A stretch of DNA of 64,000 nt, from assembly GCA_016868585.1 (NCBI GenBank), contig VGGR01000001.1:330874-394873 (forward strand), in the 5' to 3' direction. The position numbers were made by a program, and so were the translations under genes. The number at the start of each line of letters is the position of its first letter. Positions within the stretch are counted from its first letter, which is position 1. A model generated the notes under the pieces. That model saw only the letters and a list, made by a program, of their open reading frames with translations, was not told the origin of the DNA and did not search any database. Source of the stretch: Bacteroidota bacterium. Its GTDB lineage: Bacteria > Bacteroidota > Bacteroidia > Chitinophagales > Chitinophagaceae. This document shows positions 38,748 through 46,109 of this stretch, in pieces.

Positions 38748-39302
38748 ATGTCATTTACTACTACTCAACTTCCTGGTTTGCTCATCTTTGAACCCCAAGT
38801 CCATAGGGATGGTCGTGGATATTTTTTCGAGTCTTACAACCAAAATACTTTCAAGGAGCAGGGGTTTGATTTTCATTGGGTACAAGACAATCAATCTTCC
38901 TCCAGTTATGGGGTGATCCGTGGATTGCATTTTCAAACCCCACCTCATGCACAAACAAAACTAATTCAAGTGGTACGGGGAAGTATTTTGGATGTGGTTG
39001 TTGATATCAGAAAAGGGTCCCCAACCTATGGGCAAGTGTTTGCCCTTGAATTAAGTAGTGAAAATAAAAAGCAGCTACTGGTGCCTCGTGGTTTTGCGCA
39101 TGGATTTTCTGTACTCAGTGAGCAGACTGTGGTTTTATACAAGTGTGACGCATTGTATAATAAGCCCAGTGAGCAAGGAATCCTATTCTCTGACCCTGGC
39201 CTTGATATTGATTGGAAAATACAGCCAGGAAAAGAGATCGTGTCGGATAAGGACCAAACGCTTCCTATGCTCAGTGATTTTGATTCCCCCTTTTATTTTT
39301 AA
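38748..39302 (+). CDS. rfbC: dTDP-4-dehydrorhamnose 3,5-epimerase
   Basis: The third enzyme of dTDP-L-rhamnose synthesis, a cupin epimerase. PQVHRDGRGYFFESYNQ, the catalytic His in VIRGLHFQTPPHAQTKL, VVRGSILDVVVDIRKGSPTYG and the RGFAHGFSVLSE block are all present, and 184 residues is the usual size. It starts one base after the dehydrogenase stop. rfbA and rfbB, which supply its substrate, are not in the window. Confidence 0.95.
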   Translation: MSFTTTQLPGLLIFEPQVHRDGRGYFFESYNQNTFKEQGFDFHWVQDNQSSSSYGVIRGLHFQTPPHAQTKLIQVVRGSILDVVVDIRKGSPTYGQVFALELSSENKKQLLVPRGFAHGFSVLSEQTVVLYKCDALYNKPSEQGILFSDPGLDIDWKIQPGKEIVSDKDQTLPMLSDFDSPFYF

Positions 39303-39307
39303 GAAAC

Positions 39308-40186
39308 GTGAATGAAGTAAATGATAATAGGCCATTGGTATTGGTAACTGGTGCCAACGGGCAATTGGGTAAGGAACTGCAAAGACTTGAAAAAAAATGG
39401 TCCTCGTTCAGATTTCTATTCTTGTCTCGTGAGGATTTGCCTATTCATCATTTTGAACTTGTTCGTAATTATTTTAAAGGATGCAGACCTGCTGTGCTGA
39501 TAAATTGCGCAGCTTATACGGCTGTCGATAAAGCTGAGCAAGAGCCTTTGTTGGCGCATCAGATTAATGCCGAAGCGGTTGGAGTACTATCCGCAATTTG
39601 TGCGGCCAATCACTGCAGGTTCATTCATGTTTCAACTGATTATGTTTTTGACGGTACTGCAACAATAGCCTATACGGAAAGGGATATAGCATCCCCTCAA
39701 AGTGTATATGGGCAAACAAAATATGAGGGGGAGAAGCAAGCGCTATTGGCTAACCCAGATGCTTTAATTATCCGTACTTCGTGGGTCTATTCTTCCTTTG
39801 GAAAAAACTTTGTAAAAACCATGATTCGGTTCTTAGGGGAGAAGCCTCAGGTCAGTGTTGTCGTGGATCAATTTGGGTCTCCTACATTTGCGGCCGATCT
39901 GGCTAATGCAATACTTCAAATTTCATCTTCAAACAATTGGATTTCAGGGATATATAATTATTCTAACGGAGGGGTAATTAATTGGTTCCAATTTGCCTGT
40001 GCAATTAGAGAAATGATAGGATCTTCCACTCCAATAAAGGGTATTTCAACTGCTGAATATTTAACTCCCGCAAAACGTCCGGCATGGTCAGTGCTGAACA
40101 CTTCTAAAATTGTAGCTACCTACGGGGTAACTATCAGAGATTGGCGGGAGAGTTTGGCCCAGTGTTTGAGTGAAATGGGAGATTAG
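39308..40186 (+). CDS. rfbD: dTDP-4-dehydrorhamnose reductase
   Basis: Reduces dTDP-4-keto-L-rhamnose to dTDP-L-rhamnose with NAD(P)H. An extended short-chain dehydrogenase with GANGQLGKEL near residue 16, INCAAYTAVDKAEQ, HVSTDYVFDG and the catalytic YGQTKYEGEK. The length of 292 residues is standard. The start is a GTG, five bases after the rfbC stop; a nearby ATG at 39312 is out of frame. It ends the operon and is followed by a bidirectional terminator. Confidence 0.95.
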   Translation: MNEVNDNRPLVLVTGANGQLGKELQRLEKKWSSFRFLFLSREDLPIHHFELVRNYFKGCRPAVLINCAAYTAVDKAEQEPLLAHQINAEAVGVLSAICAANHCRFIHVSTDYVFDGTATIAYTERDIASPQSVYGQTKYEGEKQALLANPDALIIRTSWVYSSFGKNFVKTMIRFLGEKPQVSVVVDQFGSPTFAADLANAILQISSSNNWISGIYNYSNGGVINWFQFACAIREMIGSSTPIKGISTAEYLTPAKRPAWSVLNTSKIVATYGVTIRDWRESLAQCLSEMGD

Positions 40187-40223
40187 GCAGATTAAAAGCA
40201 AGCTTTGCATGCCTCTCGAATAA

Positions 40224-40251
40224 AAAACCCTGGCAATGTTGCCAGGGTTTA
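40224..40251. terminator. Bidirectional terminator between rfbD and tRNA-Gln
   Basis: AAACCCTGGC-AATGTT-GCCAGGGTTT is a perfect 10-base stem; on the minus strand it is followed by a T run, so it serves tRNA-Gln as well as rfbD. Confidence 0.88.
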
Positions 40252-40253
40252 CA

Positions 40254-40332
40254 GCTGGCCCATAAGGATTACTTCGCTCCTACGGAGCTCAGTGATCCGC
40301 TAATGTTCTCAATTTGCTGACCCATAAGGATT
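40254..40332. repeat. Duplicated tRNA-Gln 3' end with imperfect palindrome
   Basis: GCTGGCCCATAAGGATT at 40254-40270 repeats GCTGACCCATAAGGATT at 40316-40332 with one mismatch; the second copy is the acceptor and T-arm end of tRNA-Gln. Starting in the first copy, 40266-40298 is an imperfect palindrome (GCTCC-TAC-GGAGC core, flanking ACT/AGT and GGAT/ATCC, with opposed TC mismatch pairs). The copy in front is not part of a complete tRNA. Confidence 0.6.
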
Positions 40333-40387
40333 CGAACCTTAACAGACAGAACCAAAATCTGTAGTGCTACCGTTACACCATGGGTCA
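40317..40387 (-). tRNA. tRNA-Gln (TTG)
   Basis: On the minus strand the acceptor TGACCCA pairs perfectly with TGGGTCA. The anticodon loop TTTTGGT gives TTG, the T loop is GTTCGAATC and the discriminator is G. No CCA is encoded. Confidence 0.95.
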
Positions 40388-40410
40388 ATCCAATTCCGTA
40401 AACGGGAGTG

Positions 40411-40442
40411 CAAAAATAGGGCAGTTCGGCTTTTGCCCCAAA
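40411..40442 (-). promoter_or_regulatory. Promoter of tRNA-Gln
   Basis: On the minus strand TTTG, 20 bases, TATTTTTG, ending 23 bases before the tRNA. Both elements match the Bacteroidetes consensus. Confidence 0.75.
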
Positions 40443-40456
40443 CGGAATTTGACATG

Positions 40457-41740
40457 TTAAACCGCTTTTACAGTTATCAGGAAATAATTCTTTTTTCCCT
40501 TTTGAATAAGGATATACCGGTTGTGAAGAAGAAAGGATTCATTTACTATAAAGTCTACAGTTTCTACTTTTTTTCGGTTAATACTTACTCCACCCCCTTG
40601 AGTTGTTTTTCTGGCTTCTCCTTTACTGGGGAATATGCCAGTAATGGCTAATAATGTTACCATATCAACTCCTTCTTTAAGGATCTTGCGTTCAATCTCA
40701 ACTTTTACTATTCCTTGTATTTGTTCCAGGTCAGCTTCAGCTAAAGACTCAATTGGGGCTTGCTGATTGGAAAATAATTTTTCAGTGGTTTCAATCGCTT
40801 TGGTCAACTCTTCCTGACCATGCACAAAACTGGTGATTTCGGCGGCCACTATTCGTTGGAGTGTCCGAGCAGCGGGATTTTGTTCATGTAATTCAGTGAT
40901 CTTTTCAATGTCTTCCTGCGTCATAAACGTGAATAGCTTTATCCAACGTGTTGCATCAGCGTCACTCGCATTGAGCCAAAATTGATAGAACTGGTAAGGG
41001 GAAGTTTTGGCGGGGTCAAGCCAAATATTCCCTGCATCCGTTTTTCCGAACTTTCCACCACCTGATTTAGTCATTAACGGATTGGTGAATACAAATGCTT
41101 CGCCTCCGCATTTTCTTCGAATCAGTTCTGTGCCGGTAGTCATGTTGCCCCATTGATCACTTCCACCCATTTGGAGTTTACATTGTTTATGTTGGTGCAG
41201 CCAATAGAAATCGTAGGCTTGCATAAGTTGATAAGCAAATTCAGTGTAGCTAATTCCCGAATCACCTTCGATCCTTTTCTTAACACTATCCTTGGCCATC
41301 ATATAGTTGACCGTAATATGCTTTCCTGTATCTCTAAGGAAATCTATAAAAGTGATCGACTTAAACCAATCGTAGTTATTTACTAACTCAGCCGCATTGG
41401 GCAGTAAGGGAGAAAAGTTTAAGAATTTCGCAAGTTGCGCTTTTACTCCAATTATATTTCGTTGCAGGGTCTCTTCATTCAATAAATTTCTTTCTTCACT
41501 TTTTCCACTGGGATCACCAACCATTCCGGTGGCCCCGCCAACGAGGGCTATGGGCTTATGCCCAGCTTTTTGAAGATGAACCAGCAGCAGTATGGGAACT
41601 AGGCTGCCAATATGCAGACTATCCGCTGTTGGATCAAAGCCAATGTATCCGGTTGTCATTTCTTTTTCTAATTGTTCCCGGGTACCTGGCATGATATCCT
41701 GAATCATACCTCTCCAACTCAGTTCGTCCAGCAAATTCAT
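40457..41740 (-). CDS. tyrS: Tyrosyl-tRNA synthetase
   Basis: Charges tRNA-Tyr; its substrate is encoded 4 kb away in the tuf operon. The class I signature is DSLHIGSLVPILL near residue 40, the KMSKS loop appears as KFGKTDAGN near residue 225 as in other TyrRS-I enzymes, and a C-terminal S4 RNA-binding domain ends the protein (EARKTTQGGGVSINRKKV). The length of 427 residues is standard. A TACATTTG element lies 17 bases upstream of the ATG. Confidence 0.96.
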   Translation of the reverse strand: MNLLDELSWRGMIQDIMPGTREQLEKEMTTGYIGFDPTADSLHIGSLVPILLLVHLQKAGHKPIALVGGATGMVGDPSGKSEERNLLNEETLQRNIIGVKAQLAKFLNFSPLLPNAAELVNNYDWFKSITFIDFLRDTGKHITVNYMMAKDSVKKRIEGDSGISYTEFAYQLMQAYDFYWLHQHKQCKLQMGGSDQWGNMTTGTELIRRKCGGEAFVFTNPLMTKSGGGKFGKTDAGNIWLDPAKTSPYQFYQFWLNASDADATRWIKLFTFMTQEDIEKITELHEQNPAARTLQRIVAAEITSFVHGQEELTKAIETTEKLFSNQQAPIESLAEADLEQIQGIVKVEIERKILKEGVDMVTLLAITGIFPSKGEARKTTQGGGVSINRKKVETVDFIVNESFLLHNRYILIQKGKKNYFLITVKAV

Positions 41741-41756
41741 TAAAGATTAGTTTTCG

Positions 41757-41764
41757 CAAATGTA
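41757..41764 (-). promoter_or_regulatory. Possible -7 element for tyrS
   Basis: On the minus strand TACATTTG matches TAnnTTTG and ends 16 bases before the tyrS ATG; no good -33 was seen. Confidence 0.4.
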
Positions 41765-41908
41765 ATATACCCCTTTTACAATATGCCAATCTGTGTCAAA
41801 CATTAACAGGTTTGGACCCCGTTTAAATTTCACACTATCATTTGCGGTACTAAAGAAAGTGGGCATTCACCCCGCTAAGAAGTTGAACCTTTACTGCTTT
41901 ATAAGCGT

Positions 41909-41916
41909 TACTTTTG
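41909..41916 (+). promoter_or_regulatory. Possible -7 element for hscA
   Basis: TACTTTTG matches TAnnTTTG and ends 21 bases before the hscA ATG. The closest upstream TTG is 23 bases away, slightly too far. Confidence 0.4.
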
Positions 41917-41937
41917 CCTCCTGTTTTTAGTTAGTAT

Positions 41938-43797
41938 ATGCCTAAAATCGGAATTAATATAGCAACGGGTAGTCTGCAGCAAACAGAAATGATCGTGGGG
42001 ATTGATTTGGGAACCACCAACAGCTTGGTTGCAATTGTTCATCCTGATACAAGAACGCCATTTGTTTTAAAAGATCAAAGTGGACTTGCGCTGATCCCTT
42101 CTATATTGCATATTGGAAAGCAGGGAAACATTACGGTTGGCGAGGCAGCCCGCCCTTTTTTGCAAACTGAACCTGCTCAAACTATCTTTTCAGTCAAGCG
42201 ATTGATGGGAAAATCTTATCAGGATCTTGCCAAAAGTCAGGATCTTTTTACTTATAAATTTAGTGAAGAGGATAGGGAGGGTTTAGTAAAAATCCAGGTT
42301 GAGCAGCAGTATTTTTCTCCTATTGAACTCTCTTCTTTTATTCTGCGCGAACTGAAGAGTAGGGCAGAGCATATGCTTAAAACGCCAGTATCCAAGGCGG
42401 TAATCACAGTGCCAGCTTACTTTAACGATGCACAACGACAAGCTACTCGTGATGCTGGTAAACTAGCCGGGCTAGACGTTTTACGGATTATTAATGAGCC
42501 AACAGCTGCGAGCCTTGCCTACGGGCTTGGCGTGTCAGCAGCGGAAAGCAAAACCATTGCCGTGTATGATCTGGGGGGAGGAACTTTTGATGTATCAATA
42601 CTTCAAATTAATAATGGGATTTTTGAGGTTCTCTCTACACATGGAGATACTTATTTAGGGGGTGACGACGTGGATCGAGCCATTGTTGATTTCTGGTTAC
42701 AACAAATTCCGGAAGTACAAGGACCTCAAAAAGAGAACAGCACCACGTTACAGTCTTACCGCCTTGCGGCCATTCAGGTCAAACATCAATTAACAACCCA
42801 TCCCATTGCCGAGGGAATCGTGGAAGGACAAACTTTTTCACTTGATCAAACACAACTGGAACAAATCGTAATGCCCTTGGTTGAAAGAACATTAAATTGT
42901 TGTCAACAGGCATTGGTTGATGCGAAGCTTGCTGTTCAAAACATTGATGAAGTGGTTCTGGTGGGCGGTTCAACTCGAATGCCTGCTATCAAAAAAAAGG
43001 TGACTGCATTTTTTGGAAGACCTGTTCATGATACACTGGACCCAGATCAGGTAGTGGCCTTGGGTGCCGCAATTCAAGCTGATATTTTGGCTGGGAATAA
43101 CAAAGACTTTTTATTGCTGGATATCACGCCTCTTTCTTTGGGTATTGAAACAATTGGGGGCCTGATGGATGTATTAATTCCGCGCAACGCTAAGATCCCT
43201 TCGCGTATAGCCAGACAATATACTACGCAACAAGATGGACAGGATAGCATGCGAATAGCTGTTTACCAGGGAGAGCGGGATATGGTTCAAGATAATAGAA
43301 AGCTGGGGGAGTTTAATCTCACAGGCATACCGGGGATGCCTGCGGGGTTACCGAAAGTAGAGGTTGCTTTTGTGATCAATGCTGACGGCATTCTTACAGT
43401 CCGTGCCAAAGAACTTCGGAGTGGGGTTGAACAACAAATTGCAATCAAACCGCAATATGGTTTGACGGATCATGAGGTGGAGCGATTATTGTTGGAAAGC
43501 ATCACTCATGCAAAAGATGATATTAGCAAAAGGGCATTGGTTGAGGCGCGCACTGAGGGTGAGCAGCTAATGAAAACAACGGAGAAATTTGTCACTAAGC
43601 ATGCTGCATTGTTGTCAAAAGAAGAACTGTCAGCAACCGCGGCTGCTATGCAGGCCTTGCAATTAGCGCTGACCATGCAAGATAAAAGTCTGATAAACCA
43701 GCGAATGGAGGCCTTGAATGAAATTAGCCGCCCTTATGCAGAAAGGGTTATGGACCGGGCTGTTTCTGCCGCCTTGAGTGGGCAAAAGATCAAGTAG
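41938..43797 (+). CDS. hscA: Hsp70 chaperone HscA-like (Fe-S cluster assembly)
   Basis: A 619-residue Hsp70. The ATPase domain shows [41 protein letters not shown] and [13 protein letters not shown]. Several features favour HscA over Dna[47 protein letters not shown] and the basic C-terminus [11 protein letters not shown], in place of a DnaK acidic tail. HscA delivers Fe-S clusters from IscU with the J-protein HscB. Neither hscB nor iscU is in this window, so the assignment rests on the protein itself. A 16-residue extension precedes the core; the internal Met at residue 17 is an alternative start. Confidence 0.85.
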   Translation: MPKIGINIATGSLQQTEMIVGIDLGTTNSLVAIVHPDTRTPFVLKDQSGLALIPSILHIGKQGNITVGEAARPFLQTEPAQTIFSVKRLMGKSYQDLAKSQDLFTYKFSEEDREGLVKIQVEQQYFSPIELSSFILRELKSRAEHMLKTPVSKAVITVPAYFNDAQRQATRDAGKLAGLDVLRIINEPTAASLAYGLGVSAAESKTIAVYDLGGGTFDVSILQINNGIFEVLSTHGDTYLGGDDVDRAIVDFWLQQIPEVQGPQKENSTTLQSYRLAAIQVKHQLTTHPIAEGIVEGQTFSLDQTQLEQIVMPLVERTLNCCQQALVDAKLAVQNIDEVVLVGGSTRMPAIKKKVTAFFGRPVHDTLDPDQVVALGAAIQADILAGNNKDFLLLDITPLSLGIETIGGLMDVLIPRNAKIPSRIARQYTTQQDGQDSMRIAVYQGERDMVQDNRKLGEFNLTGIPGMPAGLPKVEVAFVINADGILTVRAKELRSGVEQQIAIKPQYGLTDHEVERLLLESITHAKDDISKRALVEARTEGEQLMKTTEKFVTKHAALLSKEELSATAAAMQALQLALTMQDKSLINQRMEALNEISRPYAERVMDRAVSAALSGQKIK

Positions 43798-43820
43798 TTT
43801 TTTTTATTTCCAAATTCCCC

Positions 43821-43854
43821 TAACTTCGCACCTCCATTAAAGGAGGTATTATTT
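43821..43854 (+). promoter_or_regulatory. rpsU -7 element and leader with strong Shine-Dalgarno
   Basis: TAACTTCG (43821-43828) is followed by ACCTCC-ATTAAA-GGAGGT (43830-43847), then seven bases and the rpsU ATG. GGAGG is complementary to the CCTCC at the 3' end of the 16S gene in this window and sits eight bases before the ATG, which is ideal. Upstream ACCTCC is complementary to the Shine-Dalgarno itself, so the leader could fold to hide it if the transcript starts early enough. Confidence 0.7.
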
Positions 43855-44052
43855 ATGTTAATTATCGATTCTAAAGATTGCGAAAACATTGACAAGGCGT
43901 TGAAGAAGTACAAAAAGAAATTTGAAAAGTCTAAAACACTTATTCAACTCCGTGAACGTCAAAGTTTTACCAAACCTTCCGTAAAGCGTCGTGGGGAGGT
44001 ATTAAAGGCAATCTATCGCCAACAATTGGCATCTGGTAAGATTGAAGGTTAA
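43855..44052 (+). CDS. rpsU: 30S ribosomal protein S21
   Basis: The 65-residue, basic bS21 (MLIIDSKDCENIDKALKKYK, then RERQSFTKPSVKRR). In Bacteroidota ribosomes bS21 lies beside the 3' end of 16S rRNA and helps sequester the anti-Shine-Dalgarno. The gene itself has the only strong Shine-Dalgarno I noticed in the window (AAAGGAGGT), which fits a model of autoregulation: low bS21 frees the anti-Shine-Dalgarno and raises rpsU translation. That model is known for related bacteria and is inferred here. A terminator follows, so the gene is monocistronic. Confidence 0.95.
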   Translation: MLIIDSKDCENIDKALKKYKKKFEKSKTLIQLRERQSFTKPSVKRRGEVLKAIYRQQLASGKIEG

Positions 44053-44075
44053 TTTTTTTTACTACTAAAAATACT

Positions 44076-44105
44076 AACCCGCGGTTCTGCTGCGGGTTTT
44101 TTTAT
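44076..44105 (+). terminator. rpsU terminator
   Basis: AACCCGC-GGTTCTGCT-GCGGGTT followed by a T run (TTTTTTTATTTATT). Confidence 0.85.
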
Positions 44106-44137
44106 TTATTGGCCTCATAAGTTTTGTAGTTTTAATT

Positions 44138-45046
44138 ATGCAAAAGGAGGAAGCCATTGGAGCGTTGATTGATCAGTTTATCGACCACATTAAGTTTGAA
44201 CGAAGGCTCTCTGCACATACACAAACAGCTTATCGTAAAGATCTGTTTGACTGGTCTCATTTTTTGGCGCAGGAAATGAATGTGGAGCGCATTTCCCAAG
44301 TTAGTCCCTCCTTCATCAGAAGTTGGCTAGCTTCCTTACGTGATGCGGGAGTCACTCCTCGCAGTATTATAAGGAAGATCTCCGCACTAAAGTCTTTTTA
44401 TAAATTATTAATCCGAAACGGGGTATTGTCCATTAGCCCCATGTCACAAATTACGCCCCCAAAAATGGGGAAATCACTTCCCGTTTTTATTAAGGAAGAT
44501 GAAGCGGTGGCGCTAGGAGAATTGGTGGCAGTGTCCAGTGAAGATTGGAAGGGAATGAATACACGTCTGTTGGTTACCTTGTTTTATTACACGGGAATGC
44601 GTTTGAGCGAACTAATTAATTTAAAAGACCAACAAGTGGAATTGGACCGGGGGCAACTAAAAGTGTTAGGTAAGGGAAATAAAGAACGCATACTTCCGCT
44701 CCATGCAGCAATAATCCAAGTGATTAAGGATTATATATTTAAAAGGGACCAATTATTTACAGAGAAGGATTCCTATTTATTGCTTACCGAAAAGGGTAAA
44801 AGAATGTATCCTCGTTATGCCTGGCAATTGGTCAATCAGGTATTAGCGGCTGCAACCACTGTTCAAAAGAAAAGTCCACACGTGCTTAGGCATAGTTTTG
44901 CAACACACCTGCTTAACAATGGGGCCGATCTAAATGCTGTTAAAGAGTTGTTGGGCCACAGCAGTTTGGCCGCAACGCAGGTGTATACTCACAATACAAT
45001 TGAAAAGCTGAAGGAGGTCCACAAAAAGGCCCATCCCCGTCGTTAA
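44138..45046 (+). CDS. Tyrosine recombinase XerC/XerD family
   Basis: A 302-residue site-specific recombinase. The N-terminal SAM-like DNA-binding domain (FIDHIKFERRLSAHTQTAYR) precedes a catalytic domain with the complete set: Arg in YYTGMRLSEL, Lys in GKGNKER, His-x-x-Arg in HVLRHSFATHLL, His in LLGHSSLAATQ and the nucleophile Tyr in VYTHNTIEKL. The length and placement between rpsU and hpf, with no mobile-element genes around, indicate the housekeeping chromosome-dimer resolvase rather than a phage integrase. XerC and XerD cannot be separated from one sequence. Confidence 0.93.
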   Translation: MQKEEAIGALIDQFIDHIKFERRLSAHTQTAYRKDLFDWSHFLAQEMNVERISQVSPSFIRSWLASLRDAGVTPRSIIRKISALKSFYKLLIRNGVLSISPMSQITPPKMGKSLPVFIKEDEAVALGELVAVSSEDWKGMNTRLLVTLFYYTGMRLSELINLKDQQVELDRGQLKVLGKGNKERILPLHAAIIQVIKDYIFKRDQLFTEKDSYLLLTEKGKRMYPRYAWQLVNQVLAAATTVQKKSPHVLRHSFATHLLNNGADLNAVKELLGHSSLAATQVYTHNTIEKLKEVHKKAHPRR

Positions 45047-45125
45047 GGGCCTGTTAATATGGATGCTGATTTTTTGCAATAGTTTGGGGAAAAATGTAAA
45101 TTACCCGTAACTAAATTTTTCAGTC

Positions 45126-45431
45126 GTGAACACAAAAATCCAAACAGTACACTTTGTACCCGCCACTAATTTGATTGAGTTAGTGAAAAGAAAAATAGGG
45201 AGGTTATCCAATTTCGAAAGTCGAATTACAGATGTTTGTGTTTTTCTCAAACTGGATAATATGGCTCACCATATTAAAGACAAGGTCGTGGAAATTCGGG
45301 TGCACATACCACGTTATGACTTTTTTGTAAAAGCTACCAGTAAAAATTTTGAGCATTCCGTTGGGGATGCTTTTGCCTCCATAACCAAATATATGAAGCG
45401 GAAAAAAGATCGTGAACTGACCACCAACTAG
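45126..45431 (+). CDS. hpf: Ribosome hibernation-promoting factor, short form (HPF/RaiA)
   Basis: A 101-residue protein of the HPF/YfiA fold that binds the 30S decoding site and silences or dimerises ribosomes in stationary phase. KIQTVHFVPATNLIELVKRK and the later VVEIRVHIPRYDFFVKATSKNFEHSVGDAF give the beta-alpha-beta-beta-beta-alpha pattern. It lacks the C-terminal domain of long HPF. The start is a GTG; an ATG inside (NMAHH) would cut the first strand. It lies 79 bases after the Xer gene and before the tRNA-tuf promoter. Confidence 0.9.
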   Translation: MNTKIQTVHFVPATNLIELVKRKIGRLSNFESRITDVCVFLKLDNMAHHIKDKVVEIRVHIPRYDFFVKATSKNFEHSVGDAFASITKYMKRKKDRELTTN

Positions 45432-45497
45432 GTTTATTGGCCGCATTGATTTTTTTATGCCGGGAACGGGTAAAAAATCGACTTAAAATTTTTCCAG

Positions 45498-45521
45498 TTT
45501 CCAAATTCCCTTAACTTTGCC
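45498..45521 (+). promoter_or_regulatory. Promoter region of the tRNA-tuf-secE-nusG operon
   Basis: The -7 element TAACTTTG (45512-45519) matches TAnnTTTG. A T run at 45489-45493 stands where TTTG is expected. The block TTTCCAAATTCCC followed by TAACTT and GC is nearly identical to the sequence around the rpsU -7 element (43807-43829), with two mismatches in 23 bases. Confidence 0.6.
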
Positions 45522-45622
45522 TTCCCAAATTTTTGGGGTAGCTCTTTATTGCCCGGATTGGGTGAATTTGATCTCGTGCGATCTGGTTTGGCCAACTCAC
45601 CAGCAATTGGCAAAGAAAACAG

Positions 45623-45695
45623 GCCACCTTAGCTCAGCTGGTAGAGCAACTGATTTGTAATCAGTAGGTCGCCAGTTCGATTCTGGCAGGTGGCT
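45623..45695 (+). tRNA. tRNA-Thr (TGT)
   Basis: Acceptor GCCACCT pairs with AGGTGGC. The anticodon arm ACTGA-TTTGTAA-TCAGT gives TGT, the T loop is GTTCGATTC and the discriminator is T. First tRNA of the tuf operon. Confidence 0.96.
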
Positions 45696-45701
45696 CAGGG
45701 C

Positions 45702-45784
45702 GGGCAAGTAGCCAAGTGGCCAACGGCAACAGACTGTAAATCTGTCCTCTTCGGAGTTCGGTGGTTCGAATCCATCCTTGCCCA
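45702..45784 (+). tRNA. tRNA-Tyr (GTA)
   Basis: Acceptor GGGCAAG pairs with CTTGCCC. The anticodon arm ACAGA-CTGTAAA-TCTGT gives GTA. The long variable arm (CCTCTTCGGAGT) is as expected for bacterial tRNA-Tyr. Discriminator A. Confidence 0.96.
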
Positions 45785-45863
45785 CAACAATTTCAACGTT
45801 ACAAGAACAACGAAATTGTTAAGATAAAATTGAAATCACGACGGTTCCGAAAGGGGTCCAAAA

Positions 45864-45936
45864 GCGGGAGTAGCTCATTTGGTAGAGCGGTAGCCTTCCA
45901 AGCTTCAGGTGGCCGGTTCGAGCCCGGTCTCCCGCT
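45864..45936 (+). tRNA. tRNA-Gly (TCC)
   Basis: Acceptor GCGGGAG pairs with CTCCCGC. The anticodon loop CTTCCAA gives TCC and the T loop is GTTCGAGCC. The anticodon stem GTAGC/GCTTC has a mismatch or G-T pair near its end. Discriminator T. Confidence 0.94.
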
Positions 45937-45977
45937 CAAGTTGAGAATAGTCGGAAGTAGGCTCTCGGGCTATATCA

Positions 45978-46049
<72 letters not shown>

Positions 46050-46109
46050 CAAGAAGTAAAAAGAATTTTGTAAATATAAATTGTCAACACAACCTAAAAA
46101 CCGATAAAA

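Noticed and set aside
44138-45046. Xer recombinase as sign of a mobile element
   Set aside because: Complete housekeeping-type XerC/D between rpsU and hpf, with no cargo, repeats or other phage or transposon genes nearby.
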